Of a stretch of DNA of 64,000 nt, positions 23,801 to 37,520 are shown in pieces. Below the pieces are notes generated by a model. That model made no database searches. It saw nothing but the letters and a program-made list of their open reading frames with translations, and was not told the DNA's origin. Origin of the DNA: Gamarada debralockiae (Eukaryota > Ascomycota > Leotiomycetes > Helotiales > Hyphodiscaceae). Where the stretch lies: positions 17,526 to 81,525 of the forward strand of contig NXFV01001972.1 of NCBI GenBank assembly GCA_002803225.1, given 5' to 3'. Each line of letters starts with the position of its first letter. The first letter of the stretch is position 1. Position numbers and translations under genes: made by a program.

Positions 23801-26800
23801 TGACCCTACTGGACCGAGACTCGGAGCAAATGCTTTCTCCATTGATCAATCACCATCTTCTTGACAGTCACGGAAATCCCCAAGCACTGCTGGCACAAAC
23901 GCCAAAGCATCCGGAAGATGGCCATGAATATGTTCGGTTCGTCAACAGAAACAAAGATCGACAATACTGGATGAAGCAGGGCGACGAAATCCCCCAGACA
24001 CAATCACATTACATCATCACACCATTTGTTGAGCGTAATATGCTCAATCTTGTCCGTGCAACCTCCACCCGACGTTTTCCAGTCCTGGTCCAAGGTCCAA
24101 CTTCTGCCGGAAAGACTAGCATGATCGAATACCTTGCAAAATTCAGTGGCAACAAGTTTGTCCGAATCAACAATCATGAACACACAGATCTGCAAGAATA
24201 TCTTGGGACATATGTTTCTGGCTCTGATGGTCAACTCCGTTTTCAAGAAGGTCTCCTCGTACAAGCGCTCCGCCAAGGCCATTGGATCGTGCTTGACGAG
24301 TTGAACTTAGCACCCACCGATGTCCTCGAGGCACTCAATCGGCTTTTGGATGACAACCGCGAACTTCTCATTCCTGAGACCCAAGAAATTGTTCGACCGC
24401 ATGAAAACTTCATGCTCTTTGCGACACAGAATCCACCCGGACTTTATGGTGGACGAAAAACCCTTTCACGCGCATTCCGGAATCGATTCCTCGAACTGCA
24501 CTTTGACGATATACCTGAGGACGAACTCCACACGATTTTGGAGAGACGAAGTCAGAAAGTGGCGCCTTCAGACTGCAAAAGAATCGTAACTGTGTACAAG
24601 GAGCTTTCCCGACTACGACAGTCCAACCGATTGTTCGAACAGAAAGACAGCTTTGCGACTTTGAGAGATCTGTTTCGGTGGGCCCTCCGCGACGCTGATA
24701 ATCGAGAACAACTCGCTGCGAATGGTTACATGTTATTGGCAGAGCGTGTCAGAAACCCGGAGGAGAGACTTGCGGTCAAGAACATCATCGAGCAAGTGAT
24801 GAAAGTTAAGATTGATCCTCTTGTCATGTATGATGAGAAGTTGTCTCCCGAGATTAAACTGTATAACGCGACTTCGAATGCCCAAGGAGTCGTCTGGACT
24901 CAGGCCATGCGTAGGCTGTATGTTCTGGTCTCCCATGCGCTTCGAAACAATGAGCCAGTCCTGTTGGTCGGAGAGACTGGCTGTGGGAAGACAACTGTTT
25001 GCCAGATGTTGGCAAATGCTTTTGGCAAGGAATTGCACATCGTCAACGCTCATCAGAATACCGAAACAGGGGATCTCATTGGTGCCCAGAGACCGGTCCG
25101 AAATCGTGCTGCGACGCTGGAGCTTCTGAGAGAATACTTGTTGAGAGCATTTACCTGTCTTGGCCAACATCCCTCAGATCCTCAAGATGTTAATAACCTT
25201 GTCGCCGCATATCGATCACTTTCGACATCTGACGCTGCTCGCATACCAAAAGATCTACTTGAAAGTATCGAAGCTGCAATAATTAAGTCAAAGGCCCTCT
25301 TCGAATGGTCTGACGGAAGCCTTGTGCAAGCAATGAGAGATGGACAGTTCTTCCTCCTCGACGAAATCTCACTCGCAGATGACTCCGTCCTAGAGAGACT
25401 CAACTCCGTTCTGGAAACCCAACGAACGATTCTGCTTGCCGAGAAAGGGGTTGAAGACTCCTTCGTCCAGGCGACAGGTGGCTTTCAATTCTTTGCAACC
25501 ATGAATCCGGGTGGCGACTACGGCAAGCGAGAACTCTCCCCTGCGCTGCGAAACCGTTTCACTGAGATCTGGGTGCCTTCCCTATCTGAGCACGAAGACG
25601 TTTTTCAGATTGTTGAGGCGAAGCTTCCACCGAGCCTCAGGTCATTAGCCAAGCCTATGGTCCAATTTGCAGAATGGTTCGGTGAGACATACCGCTCGTC
25701 CACTTCTACATCAATCTCCGTGCGTGATGTTCTGGCATGGGTCAAGTTTATGCGTGGATGCAGCACTTCAGACCCTTACTTCGCTGTCCTGCACGGCGCT
25801 GCTGTGGTGTACATCGACACACTGGGCGCAAACCCAGCTGCGCTCCTAGCGATCAACCCCGACAGCATTAGGGAGGAGCGCGCCAAGTGCTTGCACCAAC
25901 TTAGTGAACTGTTGCAACATGACGTTTCCACAATTTACTACAAGCCGGTCCAGTTGATTAACAAGGAGCACCAACTTATGATGGGTGACTTCTCGATTTC
26001 TAAGCAGGCTGGGTCTGATGCCGATCCTGGCTTTGCCTTTGAAGCCCCTACCACTAAACTCAACGGGATGAGAGTTATTCGAGCACTCCAAGTCCAGAAG
26101 CCAATCCTCATCGAAGGCAGACCGGGTGTTGGGAAGACCACATTAATTGCAGCTTTAGCACGAGCATGCAACAGACCGTTAACTCGAATCAACCTTTCCG
26201 AGCAGACCGACCTGATGGACCTTTTCGGATCTGACGTGCCTGTCGAAGGTGCTGAAGCTGGCCATTTCGCATGGCGCGACGCCCCATTCCTCCAGGCAAT
26301 GCAAAAAGGAGAGTGGGTTCTGCTCGACGAGATGAATCTGGCCTCGCAGTCCGTCCTAGAAGGACTAAACGCTTGTCTTGATCACCGTGGAGAAGTTTAC
26401 ATTTCAGAGCTTGATCAGACCTTCAAACGCCATCCCGACTTTTGTGTTTTCGCTGCCCAGAATCCTCATCATCAAGGTGGAGGACGAAAGGGACTTCCGA
26501 GTTCCTTTGTTAACCGATTCACAGTTGTCTATGCTGACGTATTTAGAAACGAGGATTTGCAACTCATTTGCAAGCACAGTTTCCCAACCATGCCTGACGA
26601 GATGGTAGGTACTATCATCAACTTTGTATCCCAGCTCGAGCAAGAGATTGTCTACAAACGCAGATTCGGCTTTCAGGGTGGACCTTGGGAGTTCAATCTT
26701 CGTGACATCCTTCGATGGCTCCAACTGCTCTCATCAACCGCTCCATTCCTCTTAGGAAGAAGTCCAGTAGATTATTTGAATCTTATCTTCCGACTGCGCT

Positions 26801-29800
26801 TCAGAACACCCAAGGACCGCCAAGAGTTGGATCGGATCTTCGCCAACGTTTTCGCTTCTAGCGTTCCATTCCGCCACTTCTTCCACAACATGAGCCCATC
26901 CGCATACCAAGTTGGCCTTGCTTACATGCAGAGAGATCCCATGATGCAGCGCCTTCCATTTCCAGCGATCGATCCTATTCATCGCCTGCCAGAGATCGAG
27001 TCGCTCATGATATGTATTCAGCAAAACATACCCTGTGTTCTCGTAGGACCTGCAGGATCCGGGAAGTCGACGATGCTCCAGCACGTTGCCGCTACCAGTG
27101 GGAAGTCTCTTGTTGTCTTCCCACTCAACGCAGATATTGACACGATGGACTTGGTTGGTGGGTTCGAGCAAGTTGATCCTCAACGCTCTGCCAGCGCATT
27201 CTTGGAAGAGCTGGAGGAGTTCATGAGCTCTCGCATCTTGGCATCCTTACCTGCAGCAGTGCCAACAGAAGCAGTCTTGGTGTTGGAGTTACTAAAGAGT
27301 GGCGACAGAGCTTCTTCGCCATACTTCTCAGATCTAAGTCGTCACCTCCGAACTCTCGAGTCAACGACCTCTCTGCCAGAATTCGGCAACTTAGCAGACA
27401 ATTGCCAAAAGTTTGCTGAGACTGCTATGACCCTCGAAAACGCCCGATTTGAGTGGGTGGATGGCGTTTTGGTCAAGGCATTGGAGCAAGGAAAATGGCT
27501 TGTACTTGATAACGCTAATCTTTGCAACGCCTCTGTTCTAGACCGATTGAACTCCCTGCTCGAGCCAAATGGCTTCCTCAGCATTAACGAGCATTGTGGC
27601 CCTGATGGCGAACCCAAGATTGTCAGACCCCATCCTGACTTCCGGATATTTTTGACAATGGACGCTCGATTTGGAGAGCTGTCAAGGGCGATGAGAAATC
27701 GTGCGATTGAGATCTTCCTTGATCCGTTGCCCTCGGACATCTCTGATCTCAATGCCCGGCAAATAATGGTCCAGCCAGAGGCATCTATGCAAAGATTCTC
27801 CCAACTGTCAAAGGTTTTGGAAATCGAGACTTCCGACGCAGAGAAGGTTGCTCTTTTGGAAAGTGTTGCATTGGACAATTTAGCATGGTCGGATATGCCC
27901 ATGCTCTCACGTTATGCACAAGCAATCGATCCCAACTATCAATCGACTGGTACTTCACAATTCAATACACTCGCCCAGCAATATCTTCAAATCTACCAAA
28001 GCGCGGATGACCAAAAATATCGAACGGCGGTGGGAGATATGCTGGAAACCATGGCAATCAAAAATGGGCTATTACAACAAAGCGGCGACTTCAGAGACGC
28101 ACAGGTTAGTGACCGTGCTCTCCCTTTCATTGTAAATATATGTACTGATAGCAATAATAAAATATGTAGATCATTCATCCACTCCAAAACTCACCTCTGG
28201 GCCCACTGCTCCAGCAATCGAAGAGTCCAGCGCAGGTTTTCTGGTTCGCGGCCTTGTTTGAACTTAAGCTAGGCGTCAGCGCTGCCACGGCTGTCCAGCA
28301 GACCCATGAAATAGGATTGGATAGGCTGAAGCCATCGAAGATGAATCGTCTTCAGCGAAGTTTGGTCAGTGGACGGGTATCTGCCGTGGCAAAAGACTCG
28401 ACTGTTCGGGTTTCGAATTTCTTGACGTACACACTCCGGATGTTCAAGACGTACTTGGAAGAGAATCTCCAAGCGGAAAAGCACCTGAAGGTACATACCT
28501 CTCGATCTAATAATTTTAACCCGTTACTTCTGACATCCTGATCGCAGGCACACAAGAAAGTTCTTACTTCATTGCTCCAATATTGGTGGGATACTTACAA
28601 CCTCGCCACTTCCACATCCTTCGAAGAAGCGACATTCCAAGCCCATCTAGCAATCGGAGCACAACTCCTCTCACACTACCCCTACAAAGGGCAATATCCC
28701 ATCCTGTTGGCTTTCAACAATAGCCTGTGCAATGACTTTGATGCTGGCTTCAAACTTACCACCGGCCTCAGCATGGAAGTACTTTGGAAGCAACTCCGTC
28801 CTATCGTTATTTCTAAGCTGCCTGTCATGCAAACGTTACAGCATTTGGAAAGCTTAGCTGTGCGGTTTGATGCACTCAGATGGAGTGCCTCGATCTCTGT
28901 TGCCGAGCTAGGAGGTATCATGAGCGCGTTGGTCAAAGTTTATCATCTGGTTCTCACGTCCGACGTGGATGGCGCACCACTTGTCACTGCACTCAGCAAG
29001 GAACTCGATGCTTTGGAGACCACGATTGGAGCCAAAGATGAAGGAATCAAGCCTTTCTTAGTCACACAATTCGAAGCTCTGCGTCAATACAAAGTGATAG
29101 AAGTCATGCAATCAGGTGGCTATCTCGAGGGCTTGATGGATGTCGAGACTGTCGTTCTCGCAAATCACTCAACAACCTCCGAGATGCGGCTCGGCAGCTC
29201 AACCAGGACGTCTCGCCCCCTACAAAGCATCGACTATCTGTGGGGTCCTGGTGGCGGTCTACAACCAGTCATGGATAACTTTTCTACATCCATGCTACGC
29301 AGGCTGAATTCCGTCGGAGATGTTGACCTTAAGTCTCTGAAGTTGTTGGAATCAGAGCTGCCAATCATGGGAGAGAAGATTGCTTCGTTGAGCTCTACGC
29401 TAAGCCGAAACCAATTGCTGGATCTAAATAAAACTCTCACGCAGCTCATGATTTTGGTGATCTCGGCTCACGATGAGAATCTCGGGCGGGAAGATGCTCA
29501 GGCAATTGCTCTGCTGCCGAGTCGCCAACCCATTACTGGAAAAGAAGTAGCCATTTCCACAACTTTCGATATTCCAAGCTATCTCCAGTCAGTTCTCATA
29601 TGCAACTTCAACAAAGCTTCATCTGCAATCGCCACATCAAAATCAGAGCCAGGAAACTGCATGATGCACTCTGCTCGCGCATGGATCAACTTCGCAATTG
29701 GATGCATAACTCTGTATGTCCCCGATCGAGCATTCGATCCAGACAAGCGCCAGCGACTGGAGCGTGAACGACACATTCAGCACAAAAAGACCTTAGAAAG

Positions 29801-32800
29801 CAAACTTGCAGCACTACGACAATTTGAACGACTGTTCTCAGGCCAAGACTCCAACATCCGAATCCAGTTGCTAGAAGAAGAGATTGGAGAATTGGGCGAG
29901 CCCCCAGAGATCTTACAGGAGATTTATCGCCCCAAGAGTTCGGAATTAGATCAACTTCAGGGGGAATTCAAGAATCTCTTGAAGGCTATCGTTCAATCTG
30001 GTCCAGATGCCAAGTTGGTAGCTTACTTTGAGAGTGGGGATGATAGCGGACTCCAAGAGATTAAGCTCCTACAGAACAATGCTGTCCAGATTATTCGGCG
30101 ACTGTCAGAGCGATTCCGACCGTACAACGACTTGACTGCGCCAGTCATCAGCATGTTGAGGTGCCTCCAAATAGGTCTTCACATGGCGACCCTGGTCTCC
30201 GCGACTCCGTCTGCTCAGACTCAGACCAGCCTGGCACTCAGCAAGTTTACTCCTTTCCTCGGAGGCGGCCCCGCAGTTGTCGATGAGGATGTTATCACAA
30301 ATCAGCCGATGGATTACCTCGCACTTCTTGCCACGACTGCTGCAACTGAAGGTGTTTCTTCATTCAAGCCAGAGCTTCGACAGTCGCTTCTCAAAACCTT
30401 GCATAACTGTTATGAACAATGGACCAAGCGACTCGAGTCGGATCGACTTGAAGCTGAATCCAAGAGTGGTCTTTATCGCTTCAAGGGCAGCGCGGAAGAT
30501 GAGGATGAAGAAAATCAGGAGCGGTTCAACGAGCTCTTCCCATCTTACGATGACGAGTCATCCGACGCGGCAAACGGGCCATCGCCATCATACTCCCCTA
30601 GGGACACTGCTGTGAAGCTCGCAAATGTCCATTCAAGTATCTTCTTGGGTGGTAGCACCCCATCGGAGAGCGTACATTCTCTGATCCGACAAATCTCGAA
30701 GCGAATTGGTAACCTCCATGAATATGGCACCCGCTCGGAAGGAGAGAATATGACAAGCTCTCTCCTTCCCGGCACATTGTTACTTCTCAACGACCAAATC
30801 GAATCTCTGAGCCCCACTTCAACAGTTTCGGAATCATATAATTTCTACACATCCGCCAACCTACGCGAAGCCCGAAAGCTCGTCACTCTAGTCCACCAAA
30901 TCCAAGCTCGTTTCCGCGAACTTCAAGCTGTCGATGAAATTGGACACATGCAGCCCCTCGAAGATGTATTGGTCTCCTGTCGGGAGCTCCTTCAATTCCG
31001 TCACACTGAACCACTAGCTAAGATCATCACCAAAGTCGAGAAGGTCCATGGATTCATGCACGAATGGCAATTCGGCGGATGGGCCAGTCGCGTAAACTCA
31101 GCCTTGGCGCTTTACGACAACATTACTCAGACAATTGTCAGTTGGCGAAGACTGGAACTGTCGACTTGGGCAAAGCTGTTCGATATGGAGACCAAAACCT
31201 GTGATGACGATGCGAGATCATGGTGGTTTGTCGCATACCAAGTCATCATTGCGGCACCACTTGCAATTTCAGGTTCTGAGAACGAATTGAAAGTCTATGC
31301 CCAGAAACTCCTCCAAGATCTTGGAGCGTATTTCTCGACTGCGATTATGGGACAGTTCGTTCAACGCCTCCAATTACTTCGACAACTGCAGCAACATCTT
31401 CTGCTTCTCATAAGCGATGTGCCGTCTATGTCAATTATACACGGAGCTCTGACAAATTTCATCGCGCTATATGCACGATACGAGAAGCCCGTCGAGGAGA
31501 GCCTTAGGAAAGGCCGGGCATCGTTGGAGAAAGCCATACGTGATGTACTGCTCGTGGCGAGCTGGAAGGACACGAATATTGTTGCGCTGCGAGACAGTGC
31601 GAAACGATCTCATCACAAGCTTTTCAAGATCGTCAGGAAGTTCCGTGCTTTGTTGGGTCAGCCGATGGAAGGCATTCTGAAGCACGGATTACCGGACCAG
31701 ACTTTCCCGGAGAACCATACGGCTTACAAACCGCCGATGCAATTCCCAATAGTTGATCAATCTGCCCTGCAACTGTGTGCCGACGTGGTTTCGAAATGGT
31801 CTCAGAAGAGCAAAAGGTTTATTAACGTCTCCAAGACTGTCAGCATGATGGCCGATGCTACCCAGATTCCGGACTCTGCAATTGAAGGGTCCACCTATCT
31901 TGATTCATTCCTTACGAATATCATCACTTCCACCGCCGAGCTCCAGAAAGCTACCCCACCGATTCTCAACGAAGATAACAAAGATACCGTTAAGCATCTC
32001 AAATTTCGGAAGCGCAAACTCTTTGCTGATACGTTGAAAGAGCTGCGACAGATGGGTATCAAGTACAACTTGGGCGTTAATGCTTTGTCCAAGCAGGACT
32101 CCCTGTCTGTCATACTTGCAAATGTTCAGCATCTTCGTGAAACTGATCAACTGGGCGATGAAGATCTTGAGTACTACTTCCACAAGTCCATTGTTCTAGC
32201 ATCCAAAGCTAGGGAAGCATCCAGACAACACTCAGAGGATCTGAGTAGCGCGGAGGTTGCGAGAAGTGTAGGGTTCGCTGAGGGGCTGCTACAGACTTTG
32301 TTGGCTCAACGAAATGGACTCGCAACTTCGGTCACTAGTCTGACAAAACTCGAGCAGACTATCAAGATGGCGAAGGGACTTTGGGCCCCAACTAGCTATC
32401 GCATCAGGGTGAAGGATAGCTCATCAAGCCACGGAAAGCTTCTCCGATGGTTACCAAATATCCTGAAAGTTGGATTGGATCTCGTCAAGGTCCACTCCAA
32501 ACTTGGAAAGATTGACACTCAAACCGTTCAAGGAAGTATCTCTGCATGGTTCAACGTCTTCAAAGAACTTGTGGGTCAATGGGATGTGCAGGCCGAGTTG
32601 CCCCCTAACATCGTCTCAACCCAGCGTCAGGATCTCGAGAAGACGATCAGTGACTCCGCCGCAAAACTCACTGTAGAGTTGGCAGAAATGAGTGAGAAGT
32701 ATCCTGGGTTGAGCTGCATTTTGAACCAGATTCTGCCATGGACTGAGATCGAATCCTCTGCTATCGCCGATGATGCTCCGCAAACAATTCTTACGGATCT

Positions 32801-35744
32801 CGATCAAAAGCTTTCCGCTGTCTGCGACGCAGTACTGGTCGCTATTGAGAAGTACAAGAAAGCAATCGGTGAACTGCCAACATCCACCGAAGATCCAGGA
32901 TGGCTCGTCAAGAACGACAACGCGCTGTCAAAGTGCATCAAATCTCTCCACTGCGCCAACGTCACTGATCAACTTGAGCAAGCATTTTCTATCCTCCGAG
33001 GCCTTAACCTAGAAGATGATCAAACGAGCAAAGTCGCGGGAGCCATCTTTGCCGTCGCACTTCCGATTCTGGAGCAATATTTCAATATCCTACAACAATC
33101 TGTAATTCACTACGCCCAACTGCACCGCGCAACGTGCAAGACTTCATATATTCTCGCCAAGACGTTCATCCAGATCGCGTCCCAAGGATTCTGCACGCCG
33201 TCTGAGAAGTCAGATGCTCAAGATGGAAAGACGGAGAAGCTTGACGGTGGTACCGGGCTTGGTGATGGTGAAGGCGTGGAGGATATCAGCAAAGACATTC
33301 AAGATGATGAGGATTTGGATGAATTGGCGCAAGAGCCTAACCAAGGCGAAAAGGGAGAGATAGAAGATGAAAAAGACGCTGTTGATATGGCGGATGGTGA
33401 TATGGAGGGTGAGATGGGCGATGGTGAGGAGAAAGATGATGAAGAGGGCTCAGGAGACGAGAGTAGTGGTGAGGAAATGGACGAGGAGGCTGGCGATGTG
33501 GATGATTTAGATGCTAGGGCTGTCGATGAGAAGATGTGGGATGGCGATGAAGAGCACGCCGAAAAAGATCAGGAGGGGGATGATTCGAAGGGGAAGGCGT
33601 CTAAGGATGAGCAAGTTGCTGCACAGGAAAATAATAAAGAGAGGTTGGAAGTCAATGAAGGCGAGGAGGATGAAGAGGCTGCTGGTGCGGAGCAGGGCGA
33701 GGAAGTTACGCAGCATGATGACATGGAGAAGCATGATCCTCATGCTCAAGAGGGTGAGGTATTGGATCTGCCCGATGATATGGAGTTGGATGGCAATGAG
33801 GATGAGAAATGCGTTGAGGGTAGTGATGATGGAATGAACGACTTGTCCGATATCGAGGAGGACCCTAAGGAAGACGATGAGATTGCGAATGATGGGAAAC
33901 CAGAAGCCGAGAATATGGATACTCAGGAAGATCAAAATACTGGCTCTGATATGGACATCATCGATCTGGACGAAGAAAATGAGGATGAGGGCGAGAAGAC
34001 CGAGGAAGCCGGAGAAAACGCCACAAATGACCCAGGACAAGAGCAGCCTGACGACCAAGAAGGCTTACTCCAAGATCGATCCGACGAAGCTAATGCCGAT
34101 GCCGATAACGCGGTGCCAAGTGACGTTCAAGGTGTCGGAGAGGACCAGGACGAGAACTCCGCCGAAAACCAAACCGAATCCTCCAGCAAAGCACAACGAA
34201 ATGAGGGAGCCAAAGGTGGAGAATCTTCGGAGCAGAATGAAGTGGCTGCAGAGGATGGCGAAAAGGGCAGGCAATCCAAGGGAGATGCACCTCAAGATTC
34301 CAGAGACGAGACACAAGACAACTCCGAAGCCCAGCCGTTCAGGAAACTCGGCGACGCCTTGGAAAGTTGGCATCGACAGCAAACTCAAATCAGAGAGCAA
34401 GCTAAGCAGAAAGATCAAAGCAAGGACCAGGATGTGGATATGGGTGCTGACAGTTCGGAGTTCCAACACTTACAAGATGAAAATGCCGAGGCGGATGCTC
34501 AAGCTATGGGGACTGCAACGGAGGAACAAGCTCATGCTCTTGATGAATCTATGGCTATTGATACTGAGAGCAAAGATAGGCCGGAGACTTTCCAACCCGA
34601 CGAGGTAGAGCGGGATGATCCCCATGACGATGTCATGGATCTCGAGGACCCATCAACAGCAAAGCAACAAGGAACTTCTGACGCATACGAAGGCCGTGCT
34701 GGAGCGCTCATTAATCAAGCAAAAGAGGACCGTGACGAATACATAGATGATCCACGCACTCAAACTCGCACCAACCTTGAAGACGTGGAAGAAGTCGACA
34801 CTCAGCTGGACCGCACCCATCTCGATCCAACTCTTGACATCGAATTTCGATCCGCAGCCGACGCTAGACAACAATGGATGCACTACGAATCCCTGACCCG
34901 CGACCTATCGCTCTCCCTCACCGAACAACTCCGCCTTATCCTCGCCCCTACACTCGCTACAAAGATGCGTGGCGACTTCCGCACTGGCAAACGCCTCAAC
35001 ATCAAGCGAATTATCCCATACATCGCATCACAATACAAGCGCGACAAGATCTGGATGCGACGATCCGTGCCCTCAAAGCGCTCATATCAAATTATGCTAG
35101 CAGTCGACGATTCCAAATCGATGGGCGAAAGCGGTTCCGGATCTCTCGCCTTCGAGACACTGGTTATGGTGAGCAAGAGCTTGAGCATGCTTGAAGTTGG
35201 GCAGATTTGTGTTGTTGGTTTTGGAGAGGATGTGAAGGTCGCGCACGAGTTCGAGACACCCTTTAGTTCTGATGCTGGACCAAAAATCTTCCAGCATTTC
35301 GGATTCGAGCAAAATCGAACAGACATCACGAAGCTTGTCAGAGAAAGCATCGAACTTTTCCGTACCGCAAGAGCAAAGGCCAGTTCCAGTCCGGCGGATC
35401 TGTGGCAGATGCAACTCATCATTTCAGATGGAGTTTGTGATTCCTCTGAACATGAACCGATTCGCCGATTGTTGAGAGAGGCTCTCCAGGAGAGGATCAT
35501 GATGGTGTTTGTTATCGTGGACGATGTGCGGAATAAGAAGAAAGGAGAGAGCGTGATGGATCTGAAGGAAGCGAAGTTTGTGAAGGATGAGAGTACTGGC
35601 GTTAGCAAAGTGAAGGTGGAGAGATATCTGGATACGTTCCCGTTCCAGTACTATCTCATTGTCAGTGATGTCAAGGAGTTGCCCGGTGTTTTGGCGACGC
35701 TTTTAAGGCAATGGTTTGCTGAGGTTGTTGATTCTTCGAACTGA
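20830..35744 (+). CDS. MDN1: midasin (Mdn1/Rea1), AAA ATPase of pre-60S ribosome assembly
   Basis: Dynein-like AAA machine that uses ATP to strip assembly factors (Ytm1/Erb1, Rsa4) from pre-60S particles in nucleolus and nucleoplasm. Three exons (20830-28104, 28170-28490, 28548-35744) give about 4930 residues, close to the yeast 4910. Six Walker A motifs are visible: GLAGSGKTS near residue 305, GETGIGKTT near 640, GPTSAGKTS near 1088, GETGCGKTT near 1380, GRPGVGKTT near 1763 and GPAGSGKST near 2072. A long helical linker follows, then a 450-residue Asp/Glu-rich region (about 4100-4550) and a C-terminal MIDAS domain with the DDSKSMGES metal site near 4718. The start at 20830 (MDEELRED) is the first in-frame ATG. 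Apparently intact; the acidic region produces long meaningless frames on both strands. Confidence 0.97.
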
Positions 35745-36043
35745 TAGGTTTTATGTATGGAGTTTGATGGGGGCATTGTGGGAGTTTGCATCTGTAGGAG
35801 TTGCAGGTAGATAGGTCATAATTAAAAGTGTTTCTCAAGGGTGAGTCTGTGTCGACTGCCCAGTTTTCGTTGTTGCCCAAGCTAGCTGATGGAGTTTGTA
35901 CTCCTTTCGGGAATTGTTTTGTCCGGTTTGTCTCCGTGCTCTTCCTGTTCATTTCATTTCCAAAGGCTGCAAGCGGCGCTGTCTCAGACGGCCATCAATC
36001 TCGGTCCATCTTCCTTCGAAACCACCGACTAAGCAAATTCAAC
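35745..36043. other. intergenic, 3' side of MDN1
   Basis: Nothing supported apart from the presumed MDN1 3' untranslated region. Confidence 0.5.
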
Positions 36044-36458
36044 ATGACGATCTCGGCTACAGTGCAAACAACGAAGAAAGATAAGCACGGTCATAATCTC
36101 CAAGCCAACTCCCTCTTCATAGCGCTCTACTACGTACTCCCAACCCGAACGATTTTCGTTGGGCCTTCTCCCTCCTGTCGTCGACCAGTTCCGGAACAAA
36201 ATACTACATCCGTGGGTCTGCTGGACACTGGCGCGCAGAGTACATTCCCATGTCTCCGCTTTCCATCATGAAGGAATCTCTCTCGTCTATATGCTTCAGA
36301 TTGTCGCTTTCAACGCCAGTGAAGTTGATAAGGTGGATCAGTTGATCGGAGAGGGAGACAGAGGCGTCAGTGAAGCCGAGGAGATGACGTGTCGTGTGTG
36401 GGCGCAGAGGGCTTGTGCGAGGATGAGATATCAAGGTTTATTAGAATTTGGGGAGTAG
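36044..36458 (+). pseudogene. frame-broken small fungal protein gene
   Basis: Three consecutive segments in three frames read as one protein of about 138 residues. The first is LQANSLFIALYYVLPTRTIF (frame of 36044). The second is RWAFSLLSSTSSGTKYYIRG followed by GHWRAEYIPM. The third is VYMLQIVAFNASEVDKVDQL, ending CRVWAQRACARMRYQGLLEF. The layout (N-terminal FxALY, HWA/RWA, and a late C-R-V-W motif) recalls a small family of uncharacterised fungal proteins. The two frame changes fall at simple repeats: a T run at 36153-36156 and a TC run at 36277-36284, as expected for slippage. No intron of normal length can explain them. Function unknown. Sequencing error is the main alternative. Confidence 0.5.
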
Positions 36459-36945
36459 GAGGTACAGGGGAGGATTTGGGCATTTGAAATGAAGTATATG
36501 GAGGGCTGTGAGCGGAACGAGCAGCTGAGGTCGGTGGGTGTTCTGGATTTGTCGCCCTGAGATGCTTTGTGGAACCTCTTAGAAATGGAAATTGTGTACC
36601 ATTTCAGAATGAATTATGGTACTTATCGTCAGTGTGTCTTTTGAGAATTATTGCTTTTTACAAAATATAGTTCTAAGCTGGATAGATAAAGGGTCTAAAT
36701 GAATGAGCGAGAAACGCGCAATACCAGTGCCTGCTAGTGCACACTGCTTGCACAATAATTTCCTTCAATTTGCCATTTCAACAAACTGTCCAGTTCCAGT
36801 CCGCAATATCTCACTTCAGCTACTCCAACTGCTAACTTAGCAGTGAGCTGGATTGTTGGGGTACACGTTGCGTGTGTTGCACGTGTTTGGTGGGGAGAAG
36901 AGAGGAGCAGCTGATCAGTTGTCAGTCGTCAAACGTTCCGAGTTA
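36459..36945. other. intergenic stretch
   Basis: No gene or repeat supported. Lies between the frame-broken gene and the 3' end of the secreted protein gene. Confidence 0.5.
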
Positions 36946-37520
36946 TCAAAGGAGAAACCTACAGTTGACACCATAGTAGTTGGGCGGGTTGCGGACGATG
37001 GAGTATGTGCCACCCTCGGTGAGGTTGTCCTCGCAGTTGATTTGGTTTTGGCCACCATTGACAGTGGATGAGCCGGTCCAGATGTCAATGTGGTTTTGGC
37101 CGTTATGGTAGTCAGTGACTTGGCAAACGTTAGCGGAATAACATTGGTCAGTGACAATGGCAACTTACTGCACTGCTCACAATCGTCCTCGTAACGACCG
37201 TACTTGGTCAAGAGGGGAAGGTAGACAATCTCGCAGACGTTCAACTCGCCAGGAGCGGTTGCGATCGTGACAGGGTCATCGTACGTACCAGAACCTTGGA
37301 TACAAAAAGTCAGTTATTGAATCAGGTGAAGCTTGGGAAGGGGGCAATTACCTCCGGCAACGTAGTTGCGGCCTCCGCAGTTGTGTGCGGTAGAAGGCCC
37401 AGGAGGGCTGTTGTCTGGGTAGCCGTAGAAGGTAACGATGAAGTTACCAGGAGTGCTACAGGCTGCGCTGAGGCCAGAGAGGGCAGCACTGACGATAGAG
37501 AGGATTGCAATGCACTTCAT
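36946..37520 (-). CDS. small secreted cysteine-containing protein
   Basis: Three exons on the minus strand (37352-37520, 37169-37294, 36946-37118) give 155 residues, all splice phases consistent with GTAATT, GTAAGT donors. A signal peptide is clear (MKCIAILSIVSAALSGLSAA, then CSTPG). The mature part contains NCGGRNYVAGG, SGTYDDPVTIATAPGELNVC, a Tyr-rich YLPLLTKYGRYEDDCEQC, and DIWTGSSTVNGGQNQINCED near the C-terminus. Eight or so cysteines suggest disulphides. I recall related uncharacterised secreted proteins in plant- and litter-associated ascomycetes, but no function is established. An additional donor-like GTAGGT at the end (NYYGVN) could lead to a further short exon, so the C-terminus is provisional. 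Position next to a transposon-rich island is typical of candidate effectors, which is inference only. Confidence 0.72.

Noticed and set aside
33507..34608. Long frames on both strands inside MDN1 (hydrophobic on minus, Arg/Met-rich on plus)
   Set aside because: They are shadow readings of the Asp/Glu-rich low-complexity segment of midasin (GAT/GAG codon runs), not genes.
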